A stretch of 64,000 nucleotides of DNA from Gnetum montanum (taxonomy: Eukaryota; Streptophyta; Gnetopsida; Gnetales; Gnetaceae). The notes beneath the pieces are model-generated. The model searched no databases. It saw nothing but the letters and a program-made list of their open reading frames with translations, and was not told where the DNA came from. Where the stretch lies: contig MNCI01005895.1 in the NCBI GenBank assembly GCA_015680685.1, positions 245,648-309,647 on the forward strand. Reading direction: 5' to 3'. Shown here in pieces: positions 1-12,160 of the stretch. Each line of letters begins with the position of its first letter. The first letter of the stretch is position 1. The translations under genes were made by a program, and so were the position numbers.

Positions 1-183
1 CTTGGTGAATGAGGGTTTGACCATATATGATGTTGTTTTTAGTCCCAAAAGTATAAAGTATGTAAAATTACCCACTATGGATTACAATGTTTGCATTTAC
101 AATGAAGTTTTACCTTAGGTATCATGGGTTGAAAGCTACATGATGAATATTAACTATAACATGCAATTTTTGGTGATGTTTCA
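1..183 (-). repeat. 3' LTR of element A (partial)
   Basis: This matches the end of the right LTR near 18001-18173 and the LTR of element C near 55590-55745; all share the wording around 'aaagtataaagtatgt' and end in the complement of TGAAACA. The LTR edge is placed at 183, next to a polypyrimidine stretch on the plus strand. The rest of the LTR lies before the window. Confidence 0.8.
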
Positions 184-198
184 ATGGACCCTCTTTAT
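184..198 (-). promoter_or_regulatory. Polypurine tract of element A
   Basis: On the minus strand this reads AATAAAGAGGGTCCAT just before the LTR start TGAAACATC. The equivalent in element B is ACAAAGAGGGGCCAA before TGAAACACC, and in element C AATAAAGAGAGGCCAA. A purine run abutting the 3' LTR primes plus-strand DNA synthesis in LTR retrotransposons. Confidence 0.7.
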
Positions 199-317
199 TG
201 GTGCCTAGAGGATTGACTTGAGAGGCATTGACAAAGAATATAAAATACCATTGCATATTATAACCCCAAAATGCATATAGGTCATGTAAGAATTAGGCTA
301 TCCAAGTCACCAAGGTT

Positions 318-470
318 GCTAGTTTAAGATTACAGTGGACCATGATACTACTTAAGCCCCTAGTAGACCATGTTGCTAGTTTAAGATTATAGTGGACCAT
401 GATACTACTTTAAGCCCCTAGTAGACCATGTTTCTAGTTTAAGATCATAGCAGACCATTGAAAGTAGTCT
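318..470. repeat. Junction tract after integrase of element A
   Basis: Two and a half copies of a unit of about 65 bp, each containing GCTAGTTTAAGATTA, then GTGGACCATGATACTACT, then CCCCTAGTAGACCATG. Its complement (TTAAACTAGC, ATGGTCTACTAGGG) is the motif repeated after integrase in element B at 39505-40012. It is non-coding in all frames. Confidence 0.75.
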
Positions 471-479
471 TGCTTGTTG

Positions 480-1690
480 ACAATTGTTGAATAAATGTAG
501 TAGGGATTTAGATAAGAATGATTAATTGGATTTTCTATCTCATTCCCATCCATGTTATCTATTCTAAATGCTCCATTCTTGTAAGCTCTGGTGATAAGAA
601 AGGGTCATTCCGAATTATCTTAGAATTTGTCTACATGCTCATGAATGGCCTTGAAGACTAGGTTCCTCTCCTTGATCTTTTGCATGGTCAAGTCATAGTG
701 GTGCTACTACTTCTACCTTTGTGCATAGTACTCAATGTGAGCAAGTAGCAAGAACTTGCATACACTACTCCTCCACCAAATCTAGCACTATCATTCACAA
801 CTTCTTATTCTACTTATCATTGATAAAGTTGGCCAAGGCTAATCGAAGCAATGGAGCCTATAATTCAAGAGGTAAAAAAGTTTTAGAATCATAAACAAGG
901 CTATAAGGATTCATGCCAGTTGTCATGTGATAGGTTATTAGGTATGCTTATAGTTCATGGACAAGATACTCATGCCACTTCCACTGGCTATTATTGAGCA
1001 TCTTCTTGAGCAAGTTGATGATGGGATTGTTGCTTACTTCTACTTGTCTATTGACTTGAGGGTTATAAGGTGACAAGAAATAATGCTTAATGCCTAAGTT
1101 GTGACATAAATCCTTGGTTTCTTGGTTACTAAATTAAGTTCTATCGTATGTAACTATGGTCATGGGTATGCCAAAATGAGCTATAATGTTATCTAGGATA
1201 AATTTGCAAACTTGTTTAGATGTAGTATTCCTTAGGGGAATACCCTCAACCCACTTGGTAAAGTATTTGGCTATAATGATGATGAAGCTATGTCCTATGG
1301 AAGACTTAGGCATTATATTTTTAATGATATCCAACCCCCATCATTGAAATGACAATGTTATATAGGTTGTATGTAACTTAGTTGGTGATACATGTATTGG
1401 GTTGCTATACCATTAGCATGTGTCACATTGCTTAACCTTTTCCAAGTAGTCATTTTTTATATGAGACCAATAATAGCCTAACTACCTAATTATAGTGACC
1501 ATGGCTATAGGTCATATATGTCATTTACAAACATCTTCATGAACCTCCTCTACAACTGTTCTAGATTTGATTTTACCTAAGCACTTTAGGATAATTCTAT
1601 CATAGGATCATTAACATAATGTGTTATCACCTACAATGAAATACTATTTCAATTGCTTATGTATGACATCCTTCTAAGCAATAGTCAGGT
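480..1690 (-). pseudogene. Integrase remnant, element A
   Basis: The minus-strand frame near 1334-1134 reads as an integrase catalytic core: GHSFIIIIAKYFTKWVEGIP, then FILDNIIAHFGIP and IVTYDRT. In the family this last block is normally IV(S/T)DNG, so the second catalytic Asp is replaced by Tyr. The plus-strand wording at 960-1690 has a close relative in element C at 57300-57387 and 63221-63840, confirming one family. Several frameshifts and stops interrupt the frame. The C-terminal part extends to about 480, where the junction tract begins. The edges are estimates. Confidence 0.82.
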
Positions 1691-1829
1691 ATTATGAGGA
1701 TTCACCATACATAAGGTAAAATTTGATATCTTCATACCACTCCTTAGAACGAGTAGTATGAATGATTCCCAAAAAGGTATCCTCAGTGTTTAGTGTGATG
1801 GAAGTAGCACAATCCATAGTTAAGATGGG

Positions 1830-2240
1830 AAACTTGCTAAACACATTTTTCATCACACTAAGGGTTAATGTTTCAATTACATCAGCTATGGTGTTTTTCT
1901 TTCTAGGTATGTGTTGGACATTAACATCTATAAATTATTGTAATAACTACTTCGCTAGGTTAGAGTAAGGTTGTAAGTCCTTAGATTTACATGCATAGAC
2001 TTCAGTTACTTGGTTAACCATGAGTTGTGAATCATCTTTAATGGCTAGGCATCTAATTCATAGGTCATAAGCTACCATTATTCCTCTAATCAAACCTTCA
2101 TATTCCACTTTGTTGTTGGTACCTAGGAATTTAAAATGATAGGAAAATGGTCATATCTCACTAGATGGGAATCTTATGATGGTAGTAGCACTAGCCACAT
2201 GGGTAGTGAAAGCTTTGTCAAAGTTCATGACTATCTAACC
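1830..2240 (-). pseudogene. Archaeal-type RNase H remnant, element A
   Basis: The minus strand reads NNKVEYEGLIRGIMVAY, then KDDSQLMVNQVTEVYACKS, LQPYSNL and VNVQHIPRKKNTIAD. These blocks match, in order, the second RNase H of element B at 37785-38180: the N-x-A/V-E-Y-E-G-L block, the D-S-Q-L block and the N-T-I-(A/V)-D block. In Tat elements this domain follows the ordinary retroviral-type RNase H; its presence classifies the element. One or two stops and shifts are visible, and its activity is presumed lost. Confidence 0.78.
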
Positions 2241-2439
2241 CTTGGGCACTTGGCTAACTATGTTAATGTGTTCATCAGGGAACCTAGGATCTCTGGTTTC
2301 TTAGTCTTCAATAAGTAAAACTATGAGTTGTATGACAATATCTTAACCTTTTGTTGAGGATTGAGAGATGTAATGGAGGTTGAACTTTACAATTATGGCT
2401 TTACATTATCCTATATAACTACTTTCATAGATGTTGGTC

Positions 2440-3990
2440 ATTATGGCTCTAAGTATGTTATCCTTCCAAATTACATTGCTTGGCTTCTAAAGAAGTAGTG
2501 TCTCCATTTCTTCAAAGAGAATACTAGTGCTAGATAATACTTCTTCACTTTAGTGTATCAGGTCTCATGGGCAACTAACATGTGGCTAAGGTAGTATACA
2601 AGAATTTTTGCTCTATCATCATGTTTCTAACATAGTAGAGAGGCAATTAATGCATCAAAGATGGCAAGATAAATGTAAAATGATTTATCCTTTTCCAAAG
2701 AATAGACTACCGATAGTTGTGTCAAATCTTGCTTAAGGTTTTTAAAGGCCTCTATCATTGAGCAATCCATTGATAGTGAACTCCTTTGTTAAGAAAGTGT
2801 TGCATGGGCTATAACTTATCTGTAAGCCTAGAAATAAACCTATGAATAAACTATAAATTTTCATTGTAATCCCTAAGGCTCTTTAAGGTTGGTAGGTGTT
2901 GCTAATTTGGATATGGATTTAACCTTATCATGATCTATGCATATCCTTGCTTTAAATAATACAAAGCCAAGCATGTTACTAGTCTTGACACTGAAGACAA
3001 ACTTTTTAGGATTGAGCCTAAGCTTGTATTTGGGGCATCATTTAATCATAATATATTAGACTTTACGACTATGTCATCTATGTAATCATTAAGCAAACAT
3101 ATCATGTAATCACTAAAGATATAGGTCATGGCACTCTAGTATGTCACTTGGGCATTCATAAGGTCAAAGGGCATCATGGTATAAAAAATGGTACCCCATG
3201 GGATCATAAAGGTCATGCTATGTTGATGCTCAAGGTTGATCCTAATTTGGTTATATCCTAAGAATCCATCCATAAAGGAAAACAAGGCATGTTTGAATAT
3301 AGTATTGATAAGTTGATCAATACTAGCCAAAGGGAAGTCATCCTTGATAGTTGGTTTATTTAGGTCTTAAAAATCAATGCAAATATGGATACTCCCATTT
3401 TTCTTAGGGACTACCACTATATTTGATATCGATTCTACATAATCAAAAACCCTAATGAATCTTTCTTGGTAGAGCTTTGAGCTATCACTGTGAACTACCA
3501 AGCCCAAATCAAGTCTAATCTTGCACACTTTTTGGCTAAATGGTCTAATGTTAGGATCTAGTATGATGTTGTGTTGGACTAGTCATCGGTCTAGGTCTAG
3601 CATATCTTCATATGAATAGGTAAATGTATTAATGCTATTTTGTAAGAATTTGGTGATGTCTTGAGCACATCAAGACTCTAATGACAAACTTAGCTTAAGG
3701 GTTTTCTCCTTACCACTATGTGTTTTGATAGCAACCTCAACTAGAAAGTCTTTGGTTATGTCTCTTACTTCTAGGTCATGGGTTTTCACTAGGTTTTTAG
3801 GCCATTATAGAGGTTTCTCTATTGAGGCTTTGTTATCTAAAAGACTCTCAGGCTCAAGATCTAGGTAATTAGGTTTGATACAATTTTTAATATCATCATG
3901 AGGTCCATGCAGATAAAAAGGGGAAATTGATTTGCTTCTAGGTACTCATACTCTTATCCTGCATGTCAAGAAAAAGCATATTAATAATAA
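2440..3990 (-). pseudogene. Reverse transcriptase and RNase H remnant, element A
   Basis: The minus-strand open stretch at 3330-3136 reads SFMDGFLGYNQIRIN, then TFMIPWGTIFYTMMPFDLMN, the palm and fingers of a gypsy RT. The catalytic box is YIDD at 3084-3073, so this motif is intact, while many surrounding codons are stops. The RNase H part follows at about 2700-2440, with VYYLSHMLVAHE and YYLALVFSLKKWRHY. The connection to protease is broken by the long spacer at 3990-11760. The frame is closely parallel to that of element B at 35980-37640. Confidence 0.85.
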
Positions 3991-4189
3991 CCTTTGTAAA
4001 AGTGAATAAATAATGTTTAAAATGCCATAAAACACATGAAAATCTAATGCAATCAAGGCCATCCAATGTCATCTATGAGATAAGGTTAGTTTGGCAAAGT
4101 GCAATAGAGGCAAATAAAGATCACATAAAGGTCAAGAAAGTGGAAGTATACAACTACAAATGGTCAATAAGGATTACAATTTTACCACT

Positions 4190-4290
4190 TTTAGGTCTTA
4201 GTGGGCCATGATGCAAGTTTATAGTCTTAATGGACTATGATGTCAATTTAAGGCCTTAGTTGGCCATGATGATATGGTGTCAAATGATGG
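4190..4290. repeat. Junction-type tract at the RT side of the spacer in element A
   Basis: Three loose units, each with TTTAGGTCTTAGTGGGCCATGATG or a variant (split here: TTTAGGTCTTAG, then GGGCCATGATG). These are degenerate forms of the tracts at 318-470 and 11390-11570. It lies upstream of RT on the minus strand. The flanks 3990-4190 and 4290-4630 hold nothing I recognise. Confidence 0.5.
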
Positions 4291-4629
4291 TTAGGAAAGG
4301 TCAAACACTAGTATTTAATACCATTTAAAGGCCAAAAAAGGTAAATAGAGTTGTAATAAGAAAAAAAACAAATATATGAGGTTGTATAAAGGCCATAGAA
4401 GGTTAACAAGGTTAATAAGGCAGCATAATTCCAAAAATAATCCAAAACAAAAAATTACATAATAAGGAAAAAATCAAATAGAATAGGTTATATATGATGA
4501 AATTTGGTTAATATAGGAAAAAAATGGTTATGTTTTTTCATGTTTTAGGCCTTATAGGACCATGTTTGGAGGCTACATGGCTATTAAGTTAGTTTAGGCA
4601 TCAATCAGGGCTATTTCTAGACTATTTGG

Positions 4630-7500
4630 ACTTGAAAATCATGTCTTTTAAGGCTTCCATGTTCGGCATAGAGTGAAAAGAGGAACCCTTAGGGTGGAAA
4701 CCAAGGAAAATAGCTTTTGGGATGCTCAGATGTCCAAAATTTAGGTTCCAAGACCTTTCAAAGGTAGCACTAGGTCATATCCATCAAAATTGGGCACTCC
4801 CCCCTTGTTTCCATGGTGGTATGTAAAGGCCAAAAAGCAAGTTCTGAAGCCTTCCCCCTTGTTTCCATGGTGGCCATCATAGAAAAGAGAGGGTTCAACA
4901 TGGAGAACCAAAATTAAAGTAAAATTAAGATCAAACATGATCAAATAAGTAGTTGGAGTCCAGATTTGTAACATGTGCATCTCCTAGCTTCATTCTAAGG
5001 TAATTTAAGATAATTTTGAGTATCAAGATGTGAAAAAATGACTTTTCCCCCTTTTTCCATGCCGAGCATAGTATCCTTAATGCAGAAAAATAAGGGGACA
5101 CTTTTTTGATAAATTTAGAATGATTTAGAAGTACTTTGACTAGGGTTCTATGCCTCTAGAGCTGTAGACTTTAATTTTTCATGTGTTTGGCTAATTTTGG
5201 GCATGTTTGAAGGCTTTTTAAGGGTACTTAAGGTGTTTTCAATTTTGTTTCATATTGGGGAAGTTACATCAACATGGATGAATATGGGAAATGGACTTTT
5301 AAAATTGAAATAAGGTCAAACAAGCAAAATATCTAGGCTATAAGGTCCTAGGCTTCTCCAGTGTAGATCTTTAACTTCCGATAGTGCCATCTTGTGACCA
5401 AAAGTAAAAAAAAAACCTTTTACCCCTTATTTCCATGCTTGGAAAGTTATTCCAGTGTGGGAGAAGAAAGAATCCTAGATCTAGGCCAATTTAGATCACA
5501 ATCAACAATGCATGTTATCTTTCGGCATTATTAGTGTCAAGGGCTATGGATCTTTTCAATTTTCCCTCTCTTCGTAGATTGGGGATGGAAACTGTAATGT
5601 GGAAAACTATGAGGGATAATCTTTTTTCTATCTAAGATAAGTATTATGCAGTTTAAGACTCCAATAACTAATACTAGGCTTCTAGAGTGCATGAAAGATC
5701 ATTTGTTCTTATTCTAAGGTGTTCAAGAGTTCCAAACAAGTCTCCCATTGCGTTTTCACATAATGATACCATCCTCTACATGAGAAAAGGATCCCTAGCA
5801 TTGAAGAAACATGTATCTCATATCTAGGCCAATTTTGATGTCAATCGACTATGCATGTTAGTCTCTGGGGCTACTAGGGTTGAGGACTAGGGTTCCATGT
5901 TATGTTTTGGTAATTCTGAGTATTTCTATGTATTTTTTAGACTTTCCCACTTTCTTCCACACTATTACTAAGATGTGAAATTTGGAAAAATATGGGGAAT
6001 CATTTTCTAACCTTTTAATTTTAGTTTCTTAAAGTTTGAAAGCTTAAACTGATGTTGATAGGGTCTTACAGTGCATGAAAGCATACTTAATGTTGTTCTA
6101 AGGTACTAATGAACTCCAAATGAGTTTTCCTTTTAATTTTCACATTGCATAGCATGGAGGGTAGGATCCATAGCATAGAGGCATCACAAAACTTAGATAT
6201 GGCCTACTTTTAACTTCAATCAACCATGCATGTTAGCCTACTAGAGTTCCGGGGTCAAAGACTAGGGTTTTGGGTCAATACTAGTTAGTTTATTGCTTTG
6301 CCAAGTTTTTTTTTGAGCTTTCACCTCTTTTTCCATGTTAGAGATAGTATCCTTAGTCTAGAGAATTTGGTTAAAATATATTTTAATACTTTTAAATCAT
6401 TTTGATCATACATGTAGGTTCATGAGGTTGCTAGTGATGATGCTCAATGCCTAGTATTAAAAGATTTCTATATTGAAGGTTTATGAATGATTTTTTGGCT
6501 TCCATCATTTCTTCCATCTTTATTGAGGAAAATTTGGAGAAAATATTTTTGACCATTCATGATCACTTTCAATCATCCATGGAAACATCTAAGCTTGCTA
6601 GTATCAACTATTAACATCTAATGTCAAATTTTGGTTATCTCAAGGGTTATTAAGAACTTTTTAGGATTTCCCCATTTATTCAAAATTGGGACATCAATGC
6701 TTAGTGTGGATAATTTGGGGGAGAGATTTTTGACCATTTTTGTTCACTTTTGGTCATTCATGTAGGCTTCTAAGGTTGTTGGCATTGATTACTGATACTT
6801 GATGTTGAAGTTTGGTTGTTTTATAGGTCATTAGGTAATTTTTGAGATTTTCCAATTTTCTCCACATTAGGGATTCCATGATTATAGTAAAAAATTTGAG
6901 CAAAACCTTCTTAAAAAATTTATAATAAATCTATCTATGCATGAGTGTCCATAGGGTTGTTGATGTTGGCCATCAATGCCTAAGGTCTAGATCTAGTTGT
7001 TTTGGAAGCTATGAAGGGGTTTTCCATCTATCCTAATTTTGCATGCTAATGGTGGAACACTTACCATGAAAAAGGTCTCTATCAATGATGAAAGTCAGAT
7101 CTATGCCAAATTGACTATTGATCAACCATGTATGTTAACCTTCGAGGTTGTAGGAGTCAATGGTTAATGTTTGTTGTCAAGATTCAATAATTTGGAGACT
7201 TCTAAGTGCCTCATGTAATATTTCCCTTTTCTTCCATTCTAGGCATGGGGTCACTAATGTGAATGAGAGGGGAGTGATATTTGTGTGTCATATTTGACCA
7301 CTTTTAAGGCTTTTAGAACCTAGGTCTAAGGATCACCGAGAATGAAGGAATGGTCATTAAACAACTAATATAGGTCTTTTCTAGCTTCACCCCATCTATT
7401 CACATTGAGACTGAAACCCTCAGTGTCAAAAAATTTTCCCTATTGTGGAAAACACCCAATCCTAGATTTCAACTATTTTTTACTAGATTTTTTGGGGTTT
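4630..7500. repeat. Degenerate satellite-like repeat, period near 180 bp
   Basis: A wording of the type 'caatca.c.atgcatgtta' followed by a G/T-rich phrase recurs near 5500, 5840, 6215, 6570, 6750, 6930 and 7120. Spacings are near 180 or 360 bp. A second phrase (CTTTTTCCATG, then AGCATAGTATCCTTAG) recurs between them near 4655, 5050, 5430 and 6335. Copies are strongly diverged, and no reading frame runs through them. The ORFs here are short and unrelated to element genes. It fills much of the protease-RT spacer of element A. Confidence 0.5.
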
Positions 7501-8261
7501 TGAGGTTGTTAAAGATGCTTTGAGGGGTTCTAGTTCATGTGGGGCCCATTTTGGGGTTAAAATTATGCTAGATTGGTGTTGATAGGTAAGAGTGGATGTT
7601 ACTCACCTTTCTTAAATGTTGGGTACTACTGCCCCACCATGGAAACCCATGGTGTCTAGGCTTGCTCATGTCTTACCAACTTTTGAGAACATGGGGTTGA
7701 GAAAGGCAAGTTTCGGTTAACAAAAATAGCAAAATGTTTGTAATTCCAATGATTTTATAAGATAATAGGTATATTTCCATGCTATCCATAATATTCCTAG
7801 TGTGGAGGCCTGGGGTTAAGGTTATCATAAGGTTTTAAGAGTCAAAATTCATAAAAATCTCAATGTTGATGAAAGTTTTGGTTAAGACTGAAGGCACTAG
7901 GTGGTGCCCACAATAAAAAAATTTGAAAATTTTGAAAAGTGAAGTTTTCTTTACTTAAAACAAACATGAAATAGGCTTTCCTCCCTTGAACTTTAGTACA
8001 CTTGTAGTTATTATGCACTAAATTGGTAACTGGGGTTTTAAGTTGTGTGTTTAAGCTTGAGATGTCATTTTATTATGGAATCTCATGAGTTTTCCTTGCA
8101 ATGTTCACTCTACATCAATAGAACATTGGGGGAGAGCTTTGGTAGAGGTTAGTGTGGAAGAAACAACCAATTCTTAGTGTGGAAGCCTCACACCTTCCTC
8201 ATAGCTAGTGTTGATCTCTCATCCTTCTTAGTTTCTAGCCATTTCAAATGTGGAACCTACC
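7501..8261. other. Non-coding stretch upstream of antisense gene Z
   Basis: No coding frame is visible. It may hold the promoter of the plus-strand gene that begins at 8262, but I see no convincing TATA box at a fixed distance. Confidence 0.3.
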
Positions 8262-11120
8262 ATGCTACCAAAGAAACGAGGGGGAAAAAGCCAAAAACAC
8301 ATGATTTAAAATGTGGACAAATATGCTTAGGAGCTAGAAGAAGTATCTAGATGAATCTCCATTCAATCCTCTTCTATTACTACTTCTATTACTACTCCAA
8401 GGTAGGTAGTTCTACCTACTTTTGCATTTGTTTCTTATAAAATTCTTCTAGTTTTTTGCTTCCTATGTGTTAAGACCATTTTTTCTAGATCTAGTCTAGT
8501 GGAGGGATTAAAATATAATTCTAATGAAATCCCACCTCTAATTTTGGCCATTTCCACATGGATCTATAGTTTTCTCATTGTTTTAGTTTTTGTAGACTTG
8601 ATATTGAAAATAGGGTATGTTGTTTCATGCTTTCTTTCCCAAAATTTTGAGGCATAGCCCATTTGCTAAGATCTGGGACATAGGATATGTTAAAATGAAA
8701 TTTCAAAAAAATCTTGCCCCATTATTTTGGTATGAATTTTAATGGGTTTCAATGGTTTTGGATATTTCAAGCATTTCCATGGCTATATGAAATCTAGGTT
8801 TCTAGATTTTTTGAAATTTTGATATGAAAAAGCAAACAAAGATTTATATTTTTTTTCTTTGTATAAGAGCTACATATTTTTACTATTGAAGGTCATGAGT
8901 TTCTAGCACTTCATTTGAGCTTTCCTATGGCTATTTTCTTTTTTAATTTTCCCTTGAAATGAAGGCATTATGGTTGTTTTCCTAACATTGCGTAGTTAGG
9001 CTGTTTGTGAGGTTTTTGGAATTTCATGTTCTTTTGTGAATTTTTTATAAGAAATTGGAAAATATTATGGTTATTTTTTTGTTTTGGCTGAGTAGTATTC
9101 GGCTTCAAATTTTCAATGGAGGTGGAATCACTCTGATTGGACTTCAAAAACAATTTCTAGGAATTTTTTACTAAGCATGTGTAGTAACAATTCTTTTTCC
9201 ATTTTCAAATTATTGTCCTTATTAACTAATTTTTACTTCATAAATGAAATATTTTTTAATTTTTTGTAAGTATGGATACATAGGGATCAATTTAATCTTT
9301 CAAATAGTGGTGTAATCACTATATTTGAAGCTCAAACAAACTTTTCATAATTTTTTTACCAACCTTGGGTGAAAAGGGGTAAATATTGACAGCTATGATT
9401 TCAGCTAAATTCTTTCATGTTTTAGGGATACATGCCTATACTTTTCTTGGTTTAATGGTCATGAATATAAGGTTCATAATTTAAGAATTATTTTCATGGT
9501 GGAATCATTGAAATTGGAGTACAAATGAATTTTTCTTGAATTTTTTGGCTATGGCTATGTGAACAAGGAAAAATCATGGTTGTAGCACATTACCCATTTG
9601 GAAATGAAAGTGGTAGATATGTGCCACTTATTTATTTTCTTTTGTAAAAATGAAAAAATAATGCTTAATTTTTATTTTTTAAGAATAATTTCTATTTTAA
9701 ATAAGATTTTACTATGTCTACATGACTTTTTCTAAGTTTATTATGCTTTTTCTAAATTTGTGGATAGCTTAGATGATTTTTCCAAATTTATGCATGCCTC
9801 GCATAATTTAGATATTTTTTCCTAAATCTTGTGCATACTTTAGATGTTTTTTTCCAAATTTATTCATGCTTTGCATAATTTAGATGGTTTATTTTCTAAA
9901 CTTATGCTTACCTTCTCTAAATTTATGCATAGCTTGCATGTTTTTTCTTCAAATTTATATATAACTTAGATGATTTTTCAAAACATATGCATAATTTAGG
10001 CTAAGAATTAGTTTTAGATATAATTTTTTGGCTATGAAGGCTATAAAATATGGTGATAATGCTTTTATGAAATTTCTTAGTCTAATTTAGATAAACATCT
10101 AATAGTTTTCTATAGAGGCTAATCTCACTTTTGACTTAGGAAGTTATTCCTATATTTGTTAGGATATTCCAATTGATCATGATGTAAGGTTATGAAAGGT
10201 TGTAATAATGTTTTCTTGTTGAATTACTTAGACTAAATTAGATAAACATCTTAGAGCTTTTTATAAAGGATAATTTCACTTGTGACTAAATCTTTTGTCA
10301 AAATTTTCTAAGCAATTTTAATAAGTCATAATGTTTTTGTGCTTTTCTTCATGCAAGGTCTTTTATAGGCCTTTCTTCATCATAGTGGAGTTGGTTGGTA
10401 TCTTATACTACATTGAACATCCTAAGACCAAAATCCCAACATAGCATGTTGTTTGGGATAAAGCAGTGGTCCTATAGAAGATGGTAGAACAATGTATGTA
10501 GATGGACCTCATCTTCCAAAAGGTTAAGGATTAGAAGGATCATTGATCTTGGGTACTGTAGTGGGGCAAGATAATAAAGGTTTACAAGAGATAGTATAAG
10601 GACAATCATGTGGCCGACCTAAAGTGGCTCAAGAAGGAGTTGGATGAATGATTCAAGAGAGAGCTATTCATTTAAGGGATCCAAGTGGAGAGTGCTCATT
10701 AACATTTTGAAATTGCTCTCAAGGTGGAGAAATCCCCTACTCTTTAGATTACCAGTATTTCATGTGAGGCCTTTATAGCTGCGGCTACCCATGAGCTTCC
10801 TACATGGATTACTATAGATAGGACTAACATTCTTTCTGGTAGTGATCTTGGGGATGTTGGCTAGGTCAACATGCTGTAGGACTAGATCCTCCATTTCTTG
10901 GAGGAGGGCCTTCCACATCTACCCTTGGATGTAATGAAGCTAGGATCTTATAGGTTTGATATATTTTGTGTTTTAGTCTTTCCATTAAGTAATGATTTTG
11001 GCTGTGGGTTACTAATTGGCATTTTAGGCCTTAGGAGACATTGGGGGCCCTAGTGGTGAGGATGGGAATGACGTACCACTTCCTACTCTAGGTACCACTC
11101 AGCAACCCTTTTTATTTTAG
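8262..11120 (+). pseudogene. Antisense accessory gene Z in element A (multi-exon, decayed)
   Basis: This gene runs opposite to gag-pol, between protease and RT. Exon 1 (8262-8401) starts with ATG, encodes a basic N-terminus (MLPKKRGGKSQKH) and ends at CAAG|GTAGGT. A large exon, about 10358-10953, reads MDLIFQKVKD, then ADLKWLKKELDE, PTWITIDRTNIL and FLEEGLPHLPLDVMKLGSY, with stops mostly at TAG/TGA. The donor TATAG|GTTTGA, a branch-like TTACTAAT and an acceptor TTTTAG lead to the last exon (11028-11120), which encodes a Gly/Asp-rich end (GPSGEDGNDVPLP) and TAG. The gene at 51650-53865 is homologous, with matching blocks (LKWIKKDL, PTWTDINDSNIL) and the same last intron. Exons between 8402 and 10358 were not found; that stretch is AT-rich. 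I recognise no family; the function is unknown. Confidence 0.68.
9715..10000. repeat. Short AT-rich tandem repeat inside gene Z intron
   Basis: About five units of 50-65 bp contain AAATTTATGCATG, CTTGCATAATTTAGATG and TTTTTTCC in varying order. They are degenerate and not coding. They lie between the first and second recognisable exons of gene Z. Confidence 0.6.
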
Positions 11121-11389
11121 CATGTTGACTATTTTTTTTGTTTTTATGTTGATCGCTATGATTAGCCAAGACTATGTTATATATTGTTGTTATTCATTGA
11201 TAATTTTGCTACACATTGTGACCATGGCTATGTATGTTATGAACATTTTAACTTTAAATTTAAATTTTTCTCTTATTGTTTTGACTATATGCATCTATAG
11301 TAATAGTAAACATTATAAACATTAAAAATGGTTATGTTGACATTTTTGGTCATAACATTTAATCGATGCTAGAAAAAAATGATATAATA

Positions 11390-11570
11390 ATCAAACAAAT
11401 GTTTTCTAGTTTTAGGCCATCATGGGAACAAGTTTTATTATTTTTCCAATTTAAGGCCATGGTAGGCCATATTGCCAGTTTAGAGTTTTAGCAAAATGTA
11501 ATGCCAATTTAATGTCTTAGTGGAAGTAGTGATAATTTAACACCTTAGTGGACATGATGCAAAAGAGGCA
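11390..11570. repeat. Junction tract between gene Z end and protease end, element A
   Basis: On the minus strand it reads ATGGCCTAAAACTAG, ATGGCCTACCATGGCCTTAAA and weaker copies. The same wording occurs after protease in element B (32890-33115) and near 54310 after the second gene Z copy. It lies between the stop of plus-strand gene Z (11120) and the minus-strand protease. 11121-11390 is AT-rich with nothing recognised. Confidence 0.7.
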
Positions 11571-12160
11571 TATATTTGTAAGGCTTTTTTTATCATAATA
11601 AAGGTTGTAGTAAATAGGAAAAGATACAAACAAAATTAGGCTACATGTATAAATTAGCAAAGATATAATAAGCTACAAAATAAATGTAAGGCTACTTGGT
11701 TATTGGTGCATTTAATCATAGGGGCATGGGAAGGTTAAGTTAAACATCACTTGTATAGATTCTTCCTAATCTTTACAATATTAGGGAGTGAGTAAGGCCT
11801 ACTCTACACAAGCTTATATTCACCATCCCCTTTTCTTACAATGTTAAAATAGATTTCATTCCATAATGTATCTAATTTCCTATCATTATCATTGTTGGCT
11901 ATCTTGGATTTTTGTTCTTCATGGCTAGGAGCTTCTTCTTGAAGCTCCACTTCAGATCCCTATTCTATGTCTACATTGTTGAAAGCTAGCAGAACCATGT
12001 TATCCTCATGAATGATGATTTCACCTCCCTCGTAAGGAAGATGAATTTCTTTATGGATGGATGAGAACACAAGTCATAACTAATACAACCAAGGTCTTTC
12101 TAGGATTAGTTTGAATCCTAGTGTCTCTTCCATCACTAAGAAGTTGGTGGTTGTAGGCAA

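Noticed and set aside
4741-4980. Minus ORF of 79 codons
   Set aside because: It lies within the degenerate spacer repeat. It contains an internal repeat (YHHGNKG) that follows from the DNA repeat CCCCTTGTTTCCATGGTGG; no support as a gene.
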